NCBI GenBank assembly: GCA_002011745.1
Contig: MTOU01000035.1
Location: forward strand, 1 to 64,000
Source of the DNA: Nitrospirae bacterium JdFR-85
GTDB taxonomy: Bacteria; Nitrospirota; Thermodesulfovibrionia; Thermodesulfovibrionales; JdFR-85
Reading direction: 5' to 3'
DNA: 64,000 bases
Below are positions 18,950 to 26,571 of this stretch, piece by piece. The stretch's first letter is position 1, and the number at the start of each line of letters is the position of its first letter. Made by a program: the position numbers and the translations under genes. The notes below the pieces were generated by a model. That model did not search any database. It was not told the origin of the DNA and worked only from the letters and a program-made list of their open reading frames with translations.

Positions 18950-19381
18950 ATGAAGTTAGAGCAGATATCCATATTTCTTGAAAACAAGTCTGGCAGACTT
19001 GCAGAGGTCACCAGAGTGCTTGCTGATGCAGGGGTGAACATAAGGGCACTGTCTCTGGCAGACACTGCTGATTTTGGTATACTCAGGTTAATAGTAAATG
19101 ATACCGAAAAGGCAAAACAGGTTCTAAAGGAGAATGGTTTTACTGTGGGAAAGACAGAGGTTATAGGAATTGAGGTGCCTGATCGCCCAGGTGGTCTTGC
19201 AGGAATACTGGAGGTGCTTGGCAGAGAAGGGATAAATGTAGAATATATGTATGCTTTTGTGCAGAAGAGTGGAGACAGTGCAATTATTATATTCCGTTTT
19301 GATGAGCTGGATATGGCGATCAAGGCCCTAACAAAGGCAGGGGTAAGGATTCTGAAAGGAGAAGAGATATATGCCATGTAA
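18950..19381 (+). CDS. Tandem ACT-domain protein
   Basis: Small (143-residue) amino-acid-binding regulatory protein with two ACT domains. The first is at about 1-66 ([19 protein letters not shown]) and the second at about 69-140 ([17 protein letters not shown]). ACT domains bind amino acids and change the activity of partner enzymes. Stand-alone tandem ACT proteins are often found after paaK and IOR genes, so it may sense an aromatic or branched amino acid for this module. AGGAGG precedes ATG. It has no catalytic or DNA-binding domain. Confidence 0.88.
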   Translation: MKLEQISIFLENKSGRLAEVTRVLADAGVNIRALSLADTADFGILRLIVNDTEKAKQVLKENGFTVGKTEVIGIEVPDRPGGLAGILEVLGREGINVEYMYAFVQKSGDSAIIIFRFDELDMAIKALTKAGVRILKGEEIYAM

Positions 19382-19458
19382 AGCTCCTCTGTCAAAGGCC
19401 AGGCTTTCGGCAAGGTTGGCTATTTAAAGCCAAAAAACTCTATTAAAGGAGGTCAGTT

Positions 19459-20616
19459 ATGAGGAGAGGTAGTCTGTTTTTGTCCATTGTTCTTTCTCTG
19501 TTGATGGTTCTGGGGGTTTTTAACTGGAGTGCACAGGCATCAGAGGATGTTATCAAGATTGGTGCCATTCTCGCTGTAACAGGTCCTGCATCATTTCTTG
19601 GTGCACCCGAGGCTAATACTCTGAAGATGCTCACTGATGAGATCAACTCCCAGGGTGGGCTTCACGGGAAAAAGATCAAGCTTATAATCAAGGACTCCGG
19701 TGCCAATCCAGAGAAGGCTATATCATTTGCCAAGCAGCTTATAGAGGAGGAGAAGGTTTTTGCAATCATAGGACCCTCAACAAGTGGAGAGACACTGAAG
19801 ATAAAGAATATCTGCGAGAAAGGAAAAACTATATGTATCTCCTGTGCAGCTGCAGAGAAGATTGTTAATCCTGTGGCAAAGTATGTCTTTAAGACCCCGC
19901 AGAAGGACAGCTTTGCTGTGAGAAAAATATACATGCAGATGCAAAAGATGGGCATCAAGAAGATAGGTGTTGTGGTAGGAAATACTGGATTCGGCAAGGC
20001 AGGTAAGGCACAGCTTGAAAAGATTGCTCCTGAGTATGGGATAGAGATTGTAATAAGCGAGGTTTATGACAAAAAGGCTACAGACCTTACAGCCCTTGTT
20101 ACAAAGCTTAAGGCGAAGGGTGTAGAGGCAGTAGTTAACTGGTCAATAGTGCCTGCACAGTCAATTATTGCTAAGAACATGAGACAGATAGGATTAAATG
20201 TACCTCTGTTTCAGAGTCATGGTTTTGGAAATATCAAATATGTAAAGGCAGCAGGTGCTGCAGCTGAAGGTATAATATTCCCTGCTGGCAGACTCCTTGT
20301 GGCAGAGGAACTCCCTGATGACCATCCACAGAAAGCTGTACTGATGAAATACAAGAGAGACTATGAGTCCAGATTCAAAGAAGAGGCGAGCACCTTTGGT
20401 GGCCACGCCTATGATGCCTTCATGATACTTGTAGAGGCCATTAAAAAGGCAGGTCTTGACAAAGAGAAAGTACGTGACGCAATTGAGAATATGAAGGGAT
20501 TTGTTGGCACAGGTGGTATATTCAACTTCAGTCCAGAAGACCATAATGGACTTGATATCGATTCCTTTGAGATGCTTACAGTGAAAAATGGAAGATTTGT
20601 ATTATTAGAGCAGTAA
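19459..20616 (+). CDS. livK: Branched-chain amino-acid-type ABC transporter, substrate-binding protein
   Basis: Periplasmic solute receptor of the Liv/HAAT family. A Sec signal peptide is visible (basic MRRG, hydrophobic core 6-20, cleavage probably near SAQAS). The mature part begins IKIGAILAVTGPASFLGAP, the usual first strand and ligand loop. Its 385 residues are typical. AAAGGAGG precedes ATG. A short inverted repeat TTGGCT/AGCCAA (19416-19433) lies just upstream. In this operon the ligand may be an aromatic amino acid or aryl acid instead of leucine. Two hairpins directly after it probably raise its level over the permease genes. Confidence 0.93.
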   Translation: MRRGSLFLSIVLSLLMVLGVFNWSAQASEDVIKIGAILAVTGPASFLGAPEANTLKMLTDEINSQGGLHGKKIKLIIKDSGANPEKAISFAKQLIEEEKVFAIIGPSTSGETLKIKNICEKGKTICISCAAAEKIVNPVAKYVFKTPQKDSFAVRKIYMQMQKMGIKKIGVVVGNTGFGKAGKAQLEKIAPEYGIEIVISEVYDKKATDLTALVTKLKAKGVEAVVNWSIVPAQSIIAKNMRQIGLNVPLFQSHGFGNIKYVKAAGAAAEGIIFPAGRLLVAEELPDDHPQKAVLMKYKRDYESRFKEEASTFGGHAYDAFMILVEAIKKAGLDKEKVRDAIENMKGFVGTGGIFNFSPEDHNGLDIDSFEMLTVKNGRFVLLEQ

Positions 20617-20633
20617 TTATTCCTATGCATCTG

Positions 20634-20662
20634 GGCAGGGGAGATTTAATCTTTCCCCTGCC
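20634..20662 (+). terminator. Stem-loop directly after livK
   Basis: GGCAGGGGA (20634-20642) pairs perfectly with TCCCCTGCC (20654-20662) around an 11-base loop, and only TTT follows. It is probably an mRNA 3'-end stabiliser or weak terminator that protects the livK message. Confidence 0.6.
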
Positions 20663-20716
20663 TTTGATAAAACCTTTCGAGTCAGGCACCACCAAATTGA
20701 TAGTTTATTATTCTTT

Positions 20717-20750
20717 AACAAGGGGCAGAGATAAATGCCCCTTGTTTTTT
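20717..20750 (+). terminator. Rho-independent terminator/attenuator between livK and livH
   Basis: AACAAGGGGC (20717-20726) pairs with GCCCCTTGTT (20737-20746) over ten bases, and T's run to 20750. This is a textbook intrinsic terminator. Because livH follows on the same strand, partial read-through would give high binding protein and low membrane components, as often seen in such transporters. Confidence 0.85.
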
Positions 20751-20770
20751 GTATAATATTTGATTGCATT

Positions 20771-21661
20771 ATGAATATAGAGCTTTTCTTCCAATATGTT
20801 GCTGCAGGAGTGACCTATGGCTTTATCTATGCCATTGTAGCCATAGGCTTTAATATCATCTACAATACCACCGGTATTATAAACTTTGCCCAGGGCGAGT
20901 TTGTGATGCTTGGCAGTATGACAGCTATCACGTTGAATGCATTTATGCCCCTTTCCCTTGCTATAGTCCTTTCAGTATTGATAACAATGCTTGTTGGTGC
21001 TGTTATGGAGATACTTTTTTTTAGATGGCTTGAATCTCCAAGTGTTTTGAGGATGATAATCATAACAATCGGTCTTTCAATAATCATAAGAGAGATTGCA
21101 CTTGCAATCTGGGGAGAAAATGTTAGGGCGCTTCCCTATTTTACAGGTAATGAAGTATCCTCTGTATCCTTTGCTGGAGTGCATATTTCTCCTCAGGTTT
21201 TATGGGTTGTTGGAATATGTTCTGTCATGGTTGTGGGGTTACAGGTGTTTTTTAAGTACTTTAGATATGGGAGGCAGATGAGGGCATGTGCAGCCAACCG
21301 TGAGGTCGCCAGACTTTGTGGTATAAATACAAAGAATATGGTGACCCTGTCTTTTGTTCTGAGTGCTGGAATTGGTGCATTGGCAGGCTGTGTGGTTTCA
21401 CCTATTACATATAGTCAGTATAACATGGGGGTGCCTCTGGCTATAAAGGGATTTACAGTGGCAATCTTGGGAGGCCTCGGAAACAGTATGGCTGCAGTTG
21501 CTGGAGGACTGTTGCTTGGTATTCTGGAGTCTTTTAGTGTATGGGTGATGCCATCTGCATATAAAGATGCTATAGCCATATCTATAATGCTTTTAATCCT
21601 ATTCTTCAGGCCTGCAGGACTGTTTGGTAGAAAAGAAGAGTTTTCTTTGAAGGAGTTCTGA
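20771..21661 (+). CDS. livH: Branched-chain amino-acid-type ABC transporter permease LivH
   Basis: Inner-membrane permease with about eight hydrophobic segments. GFNIIYNTTGIINFAQGEF is the LivH signature near the start, and the coupling region CAANREVARLCGI faces the ATPases. The frame is open from 20735, but that ATG lies inside the terminator stem. ATG 20771 (MNIELFFQYVAAG) gives the usual 296-residue protein. No ribosome binding site is seen. A TATAAT at 20752-20757 lies 13 bases before this ATG without a clear -35. It overlaps livM by one base. Confidence 0.92.
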   Translation: MNIELFFQYVAAGVTYGFIYAIVAIGFNIIYNTTGIINFAQGEFVMLGSMTAITLNAFMPLSLAIVLSVLITMLVGAVMEILFFRWLESPSVLRMIIITIGLSIIIREIALAIWGENVRALPYFTGNEVSSVSFAGVHISPQVLWVVGICSVMVVGLQVFFKYFRYGRQMRACAANREVARLCGINTKNMVTLSFVLSAGIGALAGCVVSPITYSQYNMGVPLAIKGFTVAILGGLGNSMAAVAGGLLLGILESFSVWVMPSAYKDAIAISIMLLILFFRPAGLFGRKEEFSLKEF

Positions 21662-22716
21662 TGCGGAAAGGATATCTTCAGATAGGAATATTATGTTTAG
21701 TGCTTGTGTTGATTGATCTGGTGAGTGCATCTTTTGGGAAGACATACTATCTTACACAACTGACAATGTCCCTCTACTACAGTCTTGTTGTACTTGGTCT
21801 TGTTCTGCTTATGGGATATGCAGGGCAGATATCTCTTGGACACGCAGGTTTTTTTGCTATTGGAGGATACACTACAGCAGTGTTGTCTACATATAATCTC
21901 ATGAAATACAAAGATGCAGCTGTTGTTAAGATGTTCTCAAAGGCTGGGCTGCTTAATCTAAGAGAAGACCTCTATGGTGCTGAGATACTCAGTTTTCATC
22001 CATGGGTAGGGATAGTGCTATCTCTTGCTATTGCAGCAGCAGTGGCCTATATTATTGGAATACCTGTTCTTAAACTGAAAGGCCATTATCTTGCAATGGC
22101 AACTCTTGGTTTTGGGATTATCGTTTATAGAATCGTTCTTGGCACCCCCCTTTTTGGTGAAGCAGATGGAGTATCTGATGTGCCCCCTTTCAACATATTA
22201 CCTGGATTGAGTATCAGTGGAGAGATGGATGAGAGAAGAATCAATTATTATATAGCCTCGTTCTTTGTGGTAGTGATGGTCTATATTCTGATCAACCTTA
22301 TAAACTCACGGGTTGGAAGGGCATTGAAGGCTATACACGGTGCTGAGGATGCAGCAGAGTCAGCAGGTGTAGACACCGCAAACTATAAGCTGAAGGTCTT
22401 TATCCTGAGTGCCATAGTTGCAGCCCTGGCAGGTGCATTTCTTACTCATTTCAATGGTGGTATAGGACCTTCTGAGGCATCTGTTATGAAGTCAGTTAGA
22501 TACGTGGCAATAGTTGCTGCAGGAGGCATGGCAAGTGTATGGGGTGGACTCACAATGGCAATGTTGTTGAATTTTCTATCCTTGCGTGGGTATTTTGGTT
22601 CTTATGATGATGCGGTCTTTGGTGCTGTTCTGATTGTTATCATGCTCTTTGCTCCAGAAGGTATTTTGAGAATTAATCCCTTGAAGATATTGAGGATGAG
22701 CATTAAGAAGAGTTGA
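21661..22716 (+). CDS. livM: Branched-chain amino-acid-type ABC transporter permease LivM
   Basis: Second permease of the Liv complex, pairing with LivH in the inner membrane. MGYAGQISLGHAGFFAIGGY is the LivM signature, and the cytoplasmic coupling loop is GRALKAIHGAEDAAESAGV. About nine hydrophobic segments are visible in 351 residues. AAGGAG precedes ATG, which overlaps the livH stop. livG follows after seven bases. Confidence 0.94.
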   Translation: MRKGYLQIGILCLVLVLIDLVSASFGKTYYLTQLTMSLYYSLVVLGLVLLMGYAGQISLGHAGFFAIGGYTTAVLSTYNLMKYKDAAVVKMFSKAGLLNLREDLYGAEILSFHPWVGIVLSLAIAAAVAYIIGIPVLKLKGHYLAMATLGFGIIVYRIVLGTPLFGEADGVSDVPPFNILPGLSISGEMDERRINYYIASFFVVVMVYILINLINSRVGRALKAIHGAEDAAESAGVDTANYKLKVFILSAIVAALAGAFLTHFNGGIGPSEASVMKSVRYVAIVAAGGMASVWGGLTMAMLLNFLSLRGYFGSYDDAVFGAVLIVIMLFAPEGILRINPLKILRMSIKKS

Positions 22717-22723
22717 GAGGGTC

Positions 22724-23497
22724 ATGGCCCTGTTGACTGTAGAAGGTTTGAATATGTCTTTTGGTGGGCTTAGGGCAGTAAAGGATGTGAGCTTTACTGT
22801 TGCTGAAGGCTCTATTAAAGCCCTTATAGGGCCGAATGGTGCAGGTAAAACTACACTTTTCAACCTTATATCAGGTTATCTTAAACCCAAGTCTGGTGTA
22901 ATAGTGTTTGATGGCCGAGAGATTCAGGGAATGCCTCCACATCAGATAGCCTCTTTTGGAATAGCCAGAACATTTCAACATATAAGACTCTTTCCTGGCA
23001 TGACAGTTCTTGAGAATGTGATGGTGGGGCTACATACACATACACGTTCAGGCTTTATATCTGGTATGCTGAGGCTTCCTGCTTCTCGCAGAGAAGAGCG
23101 ATTTATAAGAGAGCAGGCGATGGAAGTGCTTGAGATGATAGGTATTGAAGAACTTGCTAACAAAGAGGCAACAAGCCTTGCATATGGACAACAGAGGATT
23201 GTCGAACTTGCAAGGGCCCTTGCCCAGAAGCCTAAGCTGCTTCTTTTAGATGAGCCAGCAGCGGGTCTGAATATAAGAGAGACAGCAGCTATAGGTAGAT
23301 TCATCGAGCAGATTAGAGACCAGGGGATAACAGTTTTTATAGTTGAGCATGATATGTCCCTTGTTATGGAGATTTCTGATGAGGTGATGGTCCTCAGTTA
23401 TGGGGAGAAGATCGCAGAAGACAAGCCCCTTGCAATACAGAAGAATGAAGAGGTAATAAAGGTATACCTTGGGGAAGAGGAAGATGTTGAAAATTAG
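22724..23497 (+). CDS. livG: Branched-chain amino-acid-type ABC transporter ATPase LivG
   Basis: ATP-hydrolysing subunit of the transporter at the inner face of the membrane. Walker A GPNGAGKT lies near residue 38 and Walker B is LLLLDEPAAGL. The signature region reads SLAYGQQRIVELARAL in place of the common LSGGQ, as usual in LivG, and the switch histidine is in VEHDM. At 257 residues it is normal. It overlaps livF by 14 bases. Confidence 0.95.
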   Translation: MALLTVEGLNMSFGGLRAVKDVSFTVAEGSIKALIGPNGAGKTTLFNLISGYLKPKSGVIVFDGREIQGMPPHQIASFGIARTFQHIRLFPGMTVLENVMVGLHTHTRSGFISGMLRLPASRREERFIREQAMEVLEMIGIEELANKEATSLAYGQQRIVELARALAQKPKLLLLDEPAAGLNIRETAAIGRFIEQIRDQGITVFIVEHDMSLVMEISDEVMVLSYGEKIAEDKPLAIQKNEEVIKVYLGEEEDVEN

Positions 23498-24221
23498 AAA
23501 CATAGAGGCTGGTTATGGAAGTATCAAGGTTTTAAGAAAGGTCTCTCTCCATGTAAACCCTGGAGAGATAGTTACGATTATAGGTGCAAATGGAGCTGGA
23601 AAGACCACACTACTGAGGACAATTTCAGGCCTTCTGAGACCCTGGTCTGGAGAAATAAAATTCAATGGAGAGGATATTACAAGGACACCTACTGAGAGGA
23701 TTGTAAGGCTTGGCTGTGCATTGGTTCCTGAAGGACGACAGGTCTTCTCCACCATGACAGTAAGGGAGAACCTGATGCTTGGTGCTACGGTCCGTTTTGG
23801 TAAAGACAGAAGGGAGGATATTGAGAGAGACATCGAATGGATATACGATCTCTTTCCACGGCTGGCAGAGCGAGAAACGCAGCTTGCTGGCACCCTTTCT
23901 GGAGGTGAACAACAGATGCTTGCCATAGGCAGGGCATTAATGGCAAAGCCTGAGCTGCTGCTTCTTGATGAGCCAAGTATGGGGCTTGCGCCTACAATAG
24001 TGAAGGAGATATTTAATTATATAGTCAGGTTAAGAGAGGAACTGGGACTTACAGTGCTTCTGGTAGAACAGAATGCAAGAAGCGCTCTTAAGGTATCTGA
24101 TAGGGCCTATGTGATCGAGACAGGAAGAATAATGCTTGAAGGCCGTTCAGAGGATTTGATGCAGAACAGGGATGTACAGAGGGCCTATCTTGGTAGAGAC
24201 CTTGATAGAGAGTTTGTATAG
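23484..24221 (+). CDS. livF: Branched-chain amino-acid-type ABC transporter ATPase LivF
   Basis: Second ATPase of the Liv complex. Walker A is GANGAGKT, the signature TLSGGEQQMLAIGRALM and Walker B LLLLDEPSMGL, followed by VEQNARSAL. I chose ATG 23484 (MLKIRNIEAGYG, GGAAGAGG upstream) over a TTG at 23469; this gives 245 residues. It ends the operon and overlaps the convergent larE gene tail to tail by 37 bases, so the two mRNAs are antisense at their ends. Confidence 0.94.
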   Translation: MLKIRNIEAGYGSIKVLRKVSLHVNPGEIVTIIGANGAGKTTLLRTISGLLRPWSGEIKFNGEDITRTPTERIVRLGCALVPEGRQVFSTMTVRENLMLGATVRFGKDRREDIERDIEWIYDLFPRLAERETQLAGTLSGGEQQMLAIGRALMAKPELLLLDEPSMGLAPTIVKEIFNYIVRLREELGLTVLLVEQNARSALKVSDRAYVIETGRIMLEGRSEDLMQNRDVQRAYLGRDLDREFV

Positions 24222-25024
24222 GTAGTTTGATCCTGCAACATTCTATTCATCTTGCCACTGGTAAAGCCCTCTAAATCAAGACAGACAAACTGGTAACCTA
24301 TCTGCAGAAGCCTATTTACTATCTTTGTGCGTAAATTTTCCTCCAGCAATTTTGATATCTCATTTTTGGACACCTCAATCCTTGCTACAGGCCCATGGTG
24401 CCGGACCCTACACTCATTAATCCCCAAGCTTCTAAGAAATACCTCAGCCTCTGAGACCATTCTGAGAGCCTCTTTAGTGATAGGTGTACCGTAGGGGATT
24501 CGGGATGACAGACAGGCAGAAGAAGGTTTGTTCCATGTAGGCAGTCCCAGTAGCTTCGAGAGTTCTCTAATATCCTCTTTACTCAGGCCTGCTTCTACAA
24601 GAGGGCTTCTTATTCCATGTGTCTTTGCTGCCTCTATTCCGGGTCTCCAGTCTTTCAGGTCATCTATGTTACTGCCTTCTATCACCCATCTGTATCCCTC
24701 ACTGATAGCTATCTCCTTCAGGATGCTGAAGAGGGTATCCTTACAGTGATAGCATCTCATAGGGGTGTTGGAGACAAACTCTTCCCTCTGCATCTCTGTG
24801 GTAGAGACAACTCGATGGGGTATACCAATCTCTGAGGCAATTCTTTTTGCATCCTCTAAATCCCATGGAGGTGTGGTATCAGACATACCCGTTACTGCCA
24901 TTGCCTTGATAGAGGCATCTTTTACAGCCTTCAGTAGCAGGGTGCTGTCAACACCTCCTGAGTATGCCACAATTGTGCTTTCAAGGGATTTAAGGAGTTC
25001 TAAGAGTCTTCTGTAACGAAGCAT
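24185..25024 (-). CDS. larE: LarE-family ATP-dependent sulfur transferase
   Basis: PP-loop enzyme of the family that inserts sulfur into the nickel-pincer nucleotide of lactate racemase-like enzymes. The PP-loop is YSGGVDSTLL near residue 20. Cysteines occur in MRCYHCK and PSSACLSSRIPYG. Three cysteines in these places fit the type that carries a [4Fe-4S] cluster and is catalytic, not the self-sacrificing type. At 279 residues it is normal. No larA, larB or larC is nearby. Its ATG shares a base with the RNase G stop (TAATG). Confidence 0.87.
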   Translation of the reverse strand: MLRYRRLLELLKSLESTIVAYSGGVDSTLLLKAVKDASIKAMAVTGMSDTTPPWDLEDAKRIASEIGIPHRVVSTTEMQREEFVSNTPMRCYHCKDTLFSILKEIAISEGYRWVIEGSNIDDLKDWRPGIEAAKTHGIRSPLVEAGLSKEDIRELSKLLGLPTWNKPSSACLSSRIPYGTPITKEALRMVSEAEVFLRSLGINECRVRHHGPVARIEVSKNEISKLLEENLRTKIVNRLLQIGYQFVCLDLEGFTSGKMNRMLQDQTTYTNSLSRSLPR

Positions 25025-26526
25025 TATCCGAGGACAGTTATATTATAGTGTTCTTGGTGTATATTCGGGTCTTCTTTGACTATAATCTCGAGATTCTTCC
25101 TTTTTTCTATCTCTTCAACAACCACCCTCTCCTCATCAGTAAGCAGGTCTGCTACTGAAGAATGTGCTGTTATGATCACCTTGGTGCCTTTTGGAGCACT
25201 GAGCCGTTCTATCTTCCTGAATATCTCGAAACATACTGTCCTTGGTGAAAGGACAAAGCCCTTACCTTCACAATAGGGGCAGGAATTACAGAGTGTGTGT
25301 CCTAAGCTTTCTCGTACCCTCTTTCTTGTCATCTGTATAAGGCCTAATTCAGAGATATTATAGATAGTGGTTTTTGCTTTGTCCTTTTTCATCGCTTCCT
25401 TCAAGGCATTAAAGACCCTCTCTCTGTCGTCTGCACTTTCCATATCAATAAAGTCTATTATTATAATTCCACCAAGATTTCTGAGTCTGATCTGATAGGC
25501 AATCTCTTTTACTGCCTCAAGGTTTGTTTTCAGAATTGTATCTTGAAGGTTCTCCTTCCCAACAAATTTGCCTGTATTTACATCAATCACTGTCATTGCC
25601 TCGGTCTGATCAATAACTATATAACCTCCAGATTTCAGCCAAACCTTTCTTCCAAGCGCCCTTGATATATCCAGTTCCACTCCATAAGAATCAAAAAGCC
25701 CTTCTTGTCCCTCGTAAAGTTCAATCTTGTCTGCAAGCTTGGGGAAATAAGAGTTGACAAACTCCTTGAGTCTTTCAAACTCCTCCTTAGAGTCAATTAT
25801 AACCCTGTCTACATCAGGGCTCATAAGGTCTCTTACACTTCTGATAACAAGATCAAGGTCACTGTAAAGGAGCGTTGGTGCAGAGACCTTCTCTTTTTTC
25901 TGTTGAATATTCTTCCAGAGGAGCATTAGGAACTCAAGATCATTCTTGAGTTCCTCCTCTACAGCTCCTTCTGAAGCAGTTCTCACAATAAGCCCGTATC
26001 CCTTTGGTTTCATCCCTTCCACCAGTGTCTTCAGTCTCTGTCTTTCACTCTCTTCAGTTATTCTCCTTGATATTCCTATATGTTCAAGTCCTGGCATTAG
26101 AACAAGATATCTTCCAGGTAGGGTTATATAGGATGTGACCCTTGCACCTTTCGAGCCGAGAGGGTCTTTTGAGACCTGAACCAGCACCTCTTGTCCTTCC
26201 TGTAGCAGATCCTCTATGGGCATATCTGGTTTTACCCTGCCCACCTGTAAGTTCATAGAATCCTCTTCCTCATCAAGAAAGGGCTCATAAGACTCTATGT
26301 CTGTCTTGATGTCGGCTACATAGAGGAAGGCAGCTCTTGAGAGGCCAATATCTACAAATGCAGACTGCATCCCTGGAAGAACCTTGACAACCCTTCCTTT
26401 GTATATGTTGCCTACCAGGGAGGCGTCTCTTTTCCTCTCGATATAGAGTTCTACAAGTTGTCCGCCTTCAAGAAGTCCTACTCTTACCTCATCAAAAGTG
26501 ACATTTATTAAAATTTCATTTGACAT
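25024..26526 (-). CDS. rng: Ribonuclease E/G family endoribonuclease
   Basis: Endoribonuclease that processes rRNA and starts mRNA decay. Visible are the S1 domain (YKGRVVKVLPGMQSAFVDIG), the catalytic DNase-I-like region with VIDVNTGKF and the metal-binding IIIDFIDM, and the zinc-link cysteines CPYCEG with C..C upstream. Its 500 residues fit RNase G, and it lacks the long scaffold tail of RNase E. It lies between the radical SAM gene and larE on one strand. The rng gene is found beside the fused radical SAM/DUF2344 gene in many bacteria, as here. Confidence 0.95.
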   Translation of the reverse strand: MSNEILINVTFDEVRVGLLEGGQLVELYIERKRDASLVGNIYKGRVVKVLPGMQSAFVDIGLSRAAFLYVADIKTDIESYEPFLDEEEDSMNLQVGRVKPDMPIEDLLQEGQEVLVQVSKDPLGSKGARVTSYITLPGRYLVLMPGLEHIGISRRITEESERQRLKTLVEGMKPKGYGLIVRTASEGAVEEELKNDLEFLMLLWKNIQQKKEKVSAPTLLYSDLDLVIRSVRDLMSPDVDRVIIDSKEEFERLKEFVNSYFPKLADKIELYEGQEGLFDSYGVELDISRALGRKVWLKSGGYIVIDQTEAMTVIDVNTGKFVGKENLQDTILKTNLEAVKEIAYQIRLRNLGGIIIIDFIDMESADDRERVFNALKEAMKKDKAKTTIYNISELGLIQMTRKRVRESLGHTLCNSCPYCEGKGFVLSPRTVCFEIFRKIERLSAPKGTKVIITAHSSVADLLTDEERVVVEEIEKRKNLEIIVKEDPNIHQEHYNITVLG

Positions 26527-26571
26527 CCAGGTTATTCATAGGCACCCCTGGATTCACTCCCATAGAACCTT

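Noticed and set aside
20735-20770. Longer N-terminus for LivH starting at ATG 20735
   Set aside because: The ATG lies inside the terminator stem-loop and has no ribosome binding site. The added residues are not typical of LivH, so ATG 20771 was used.
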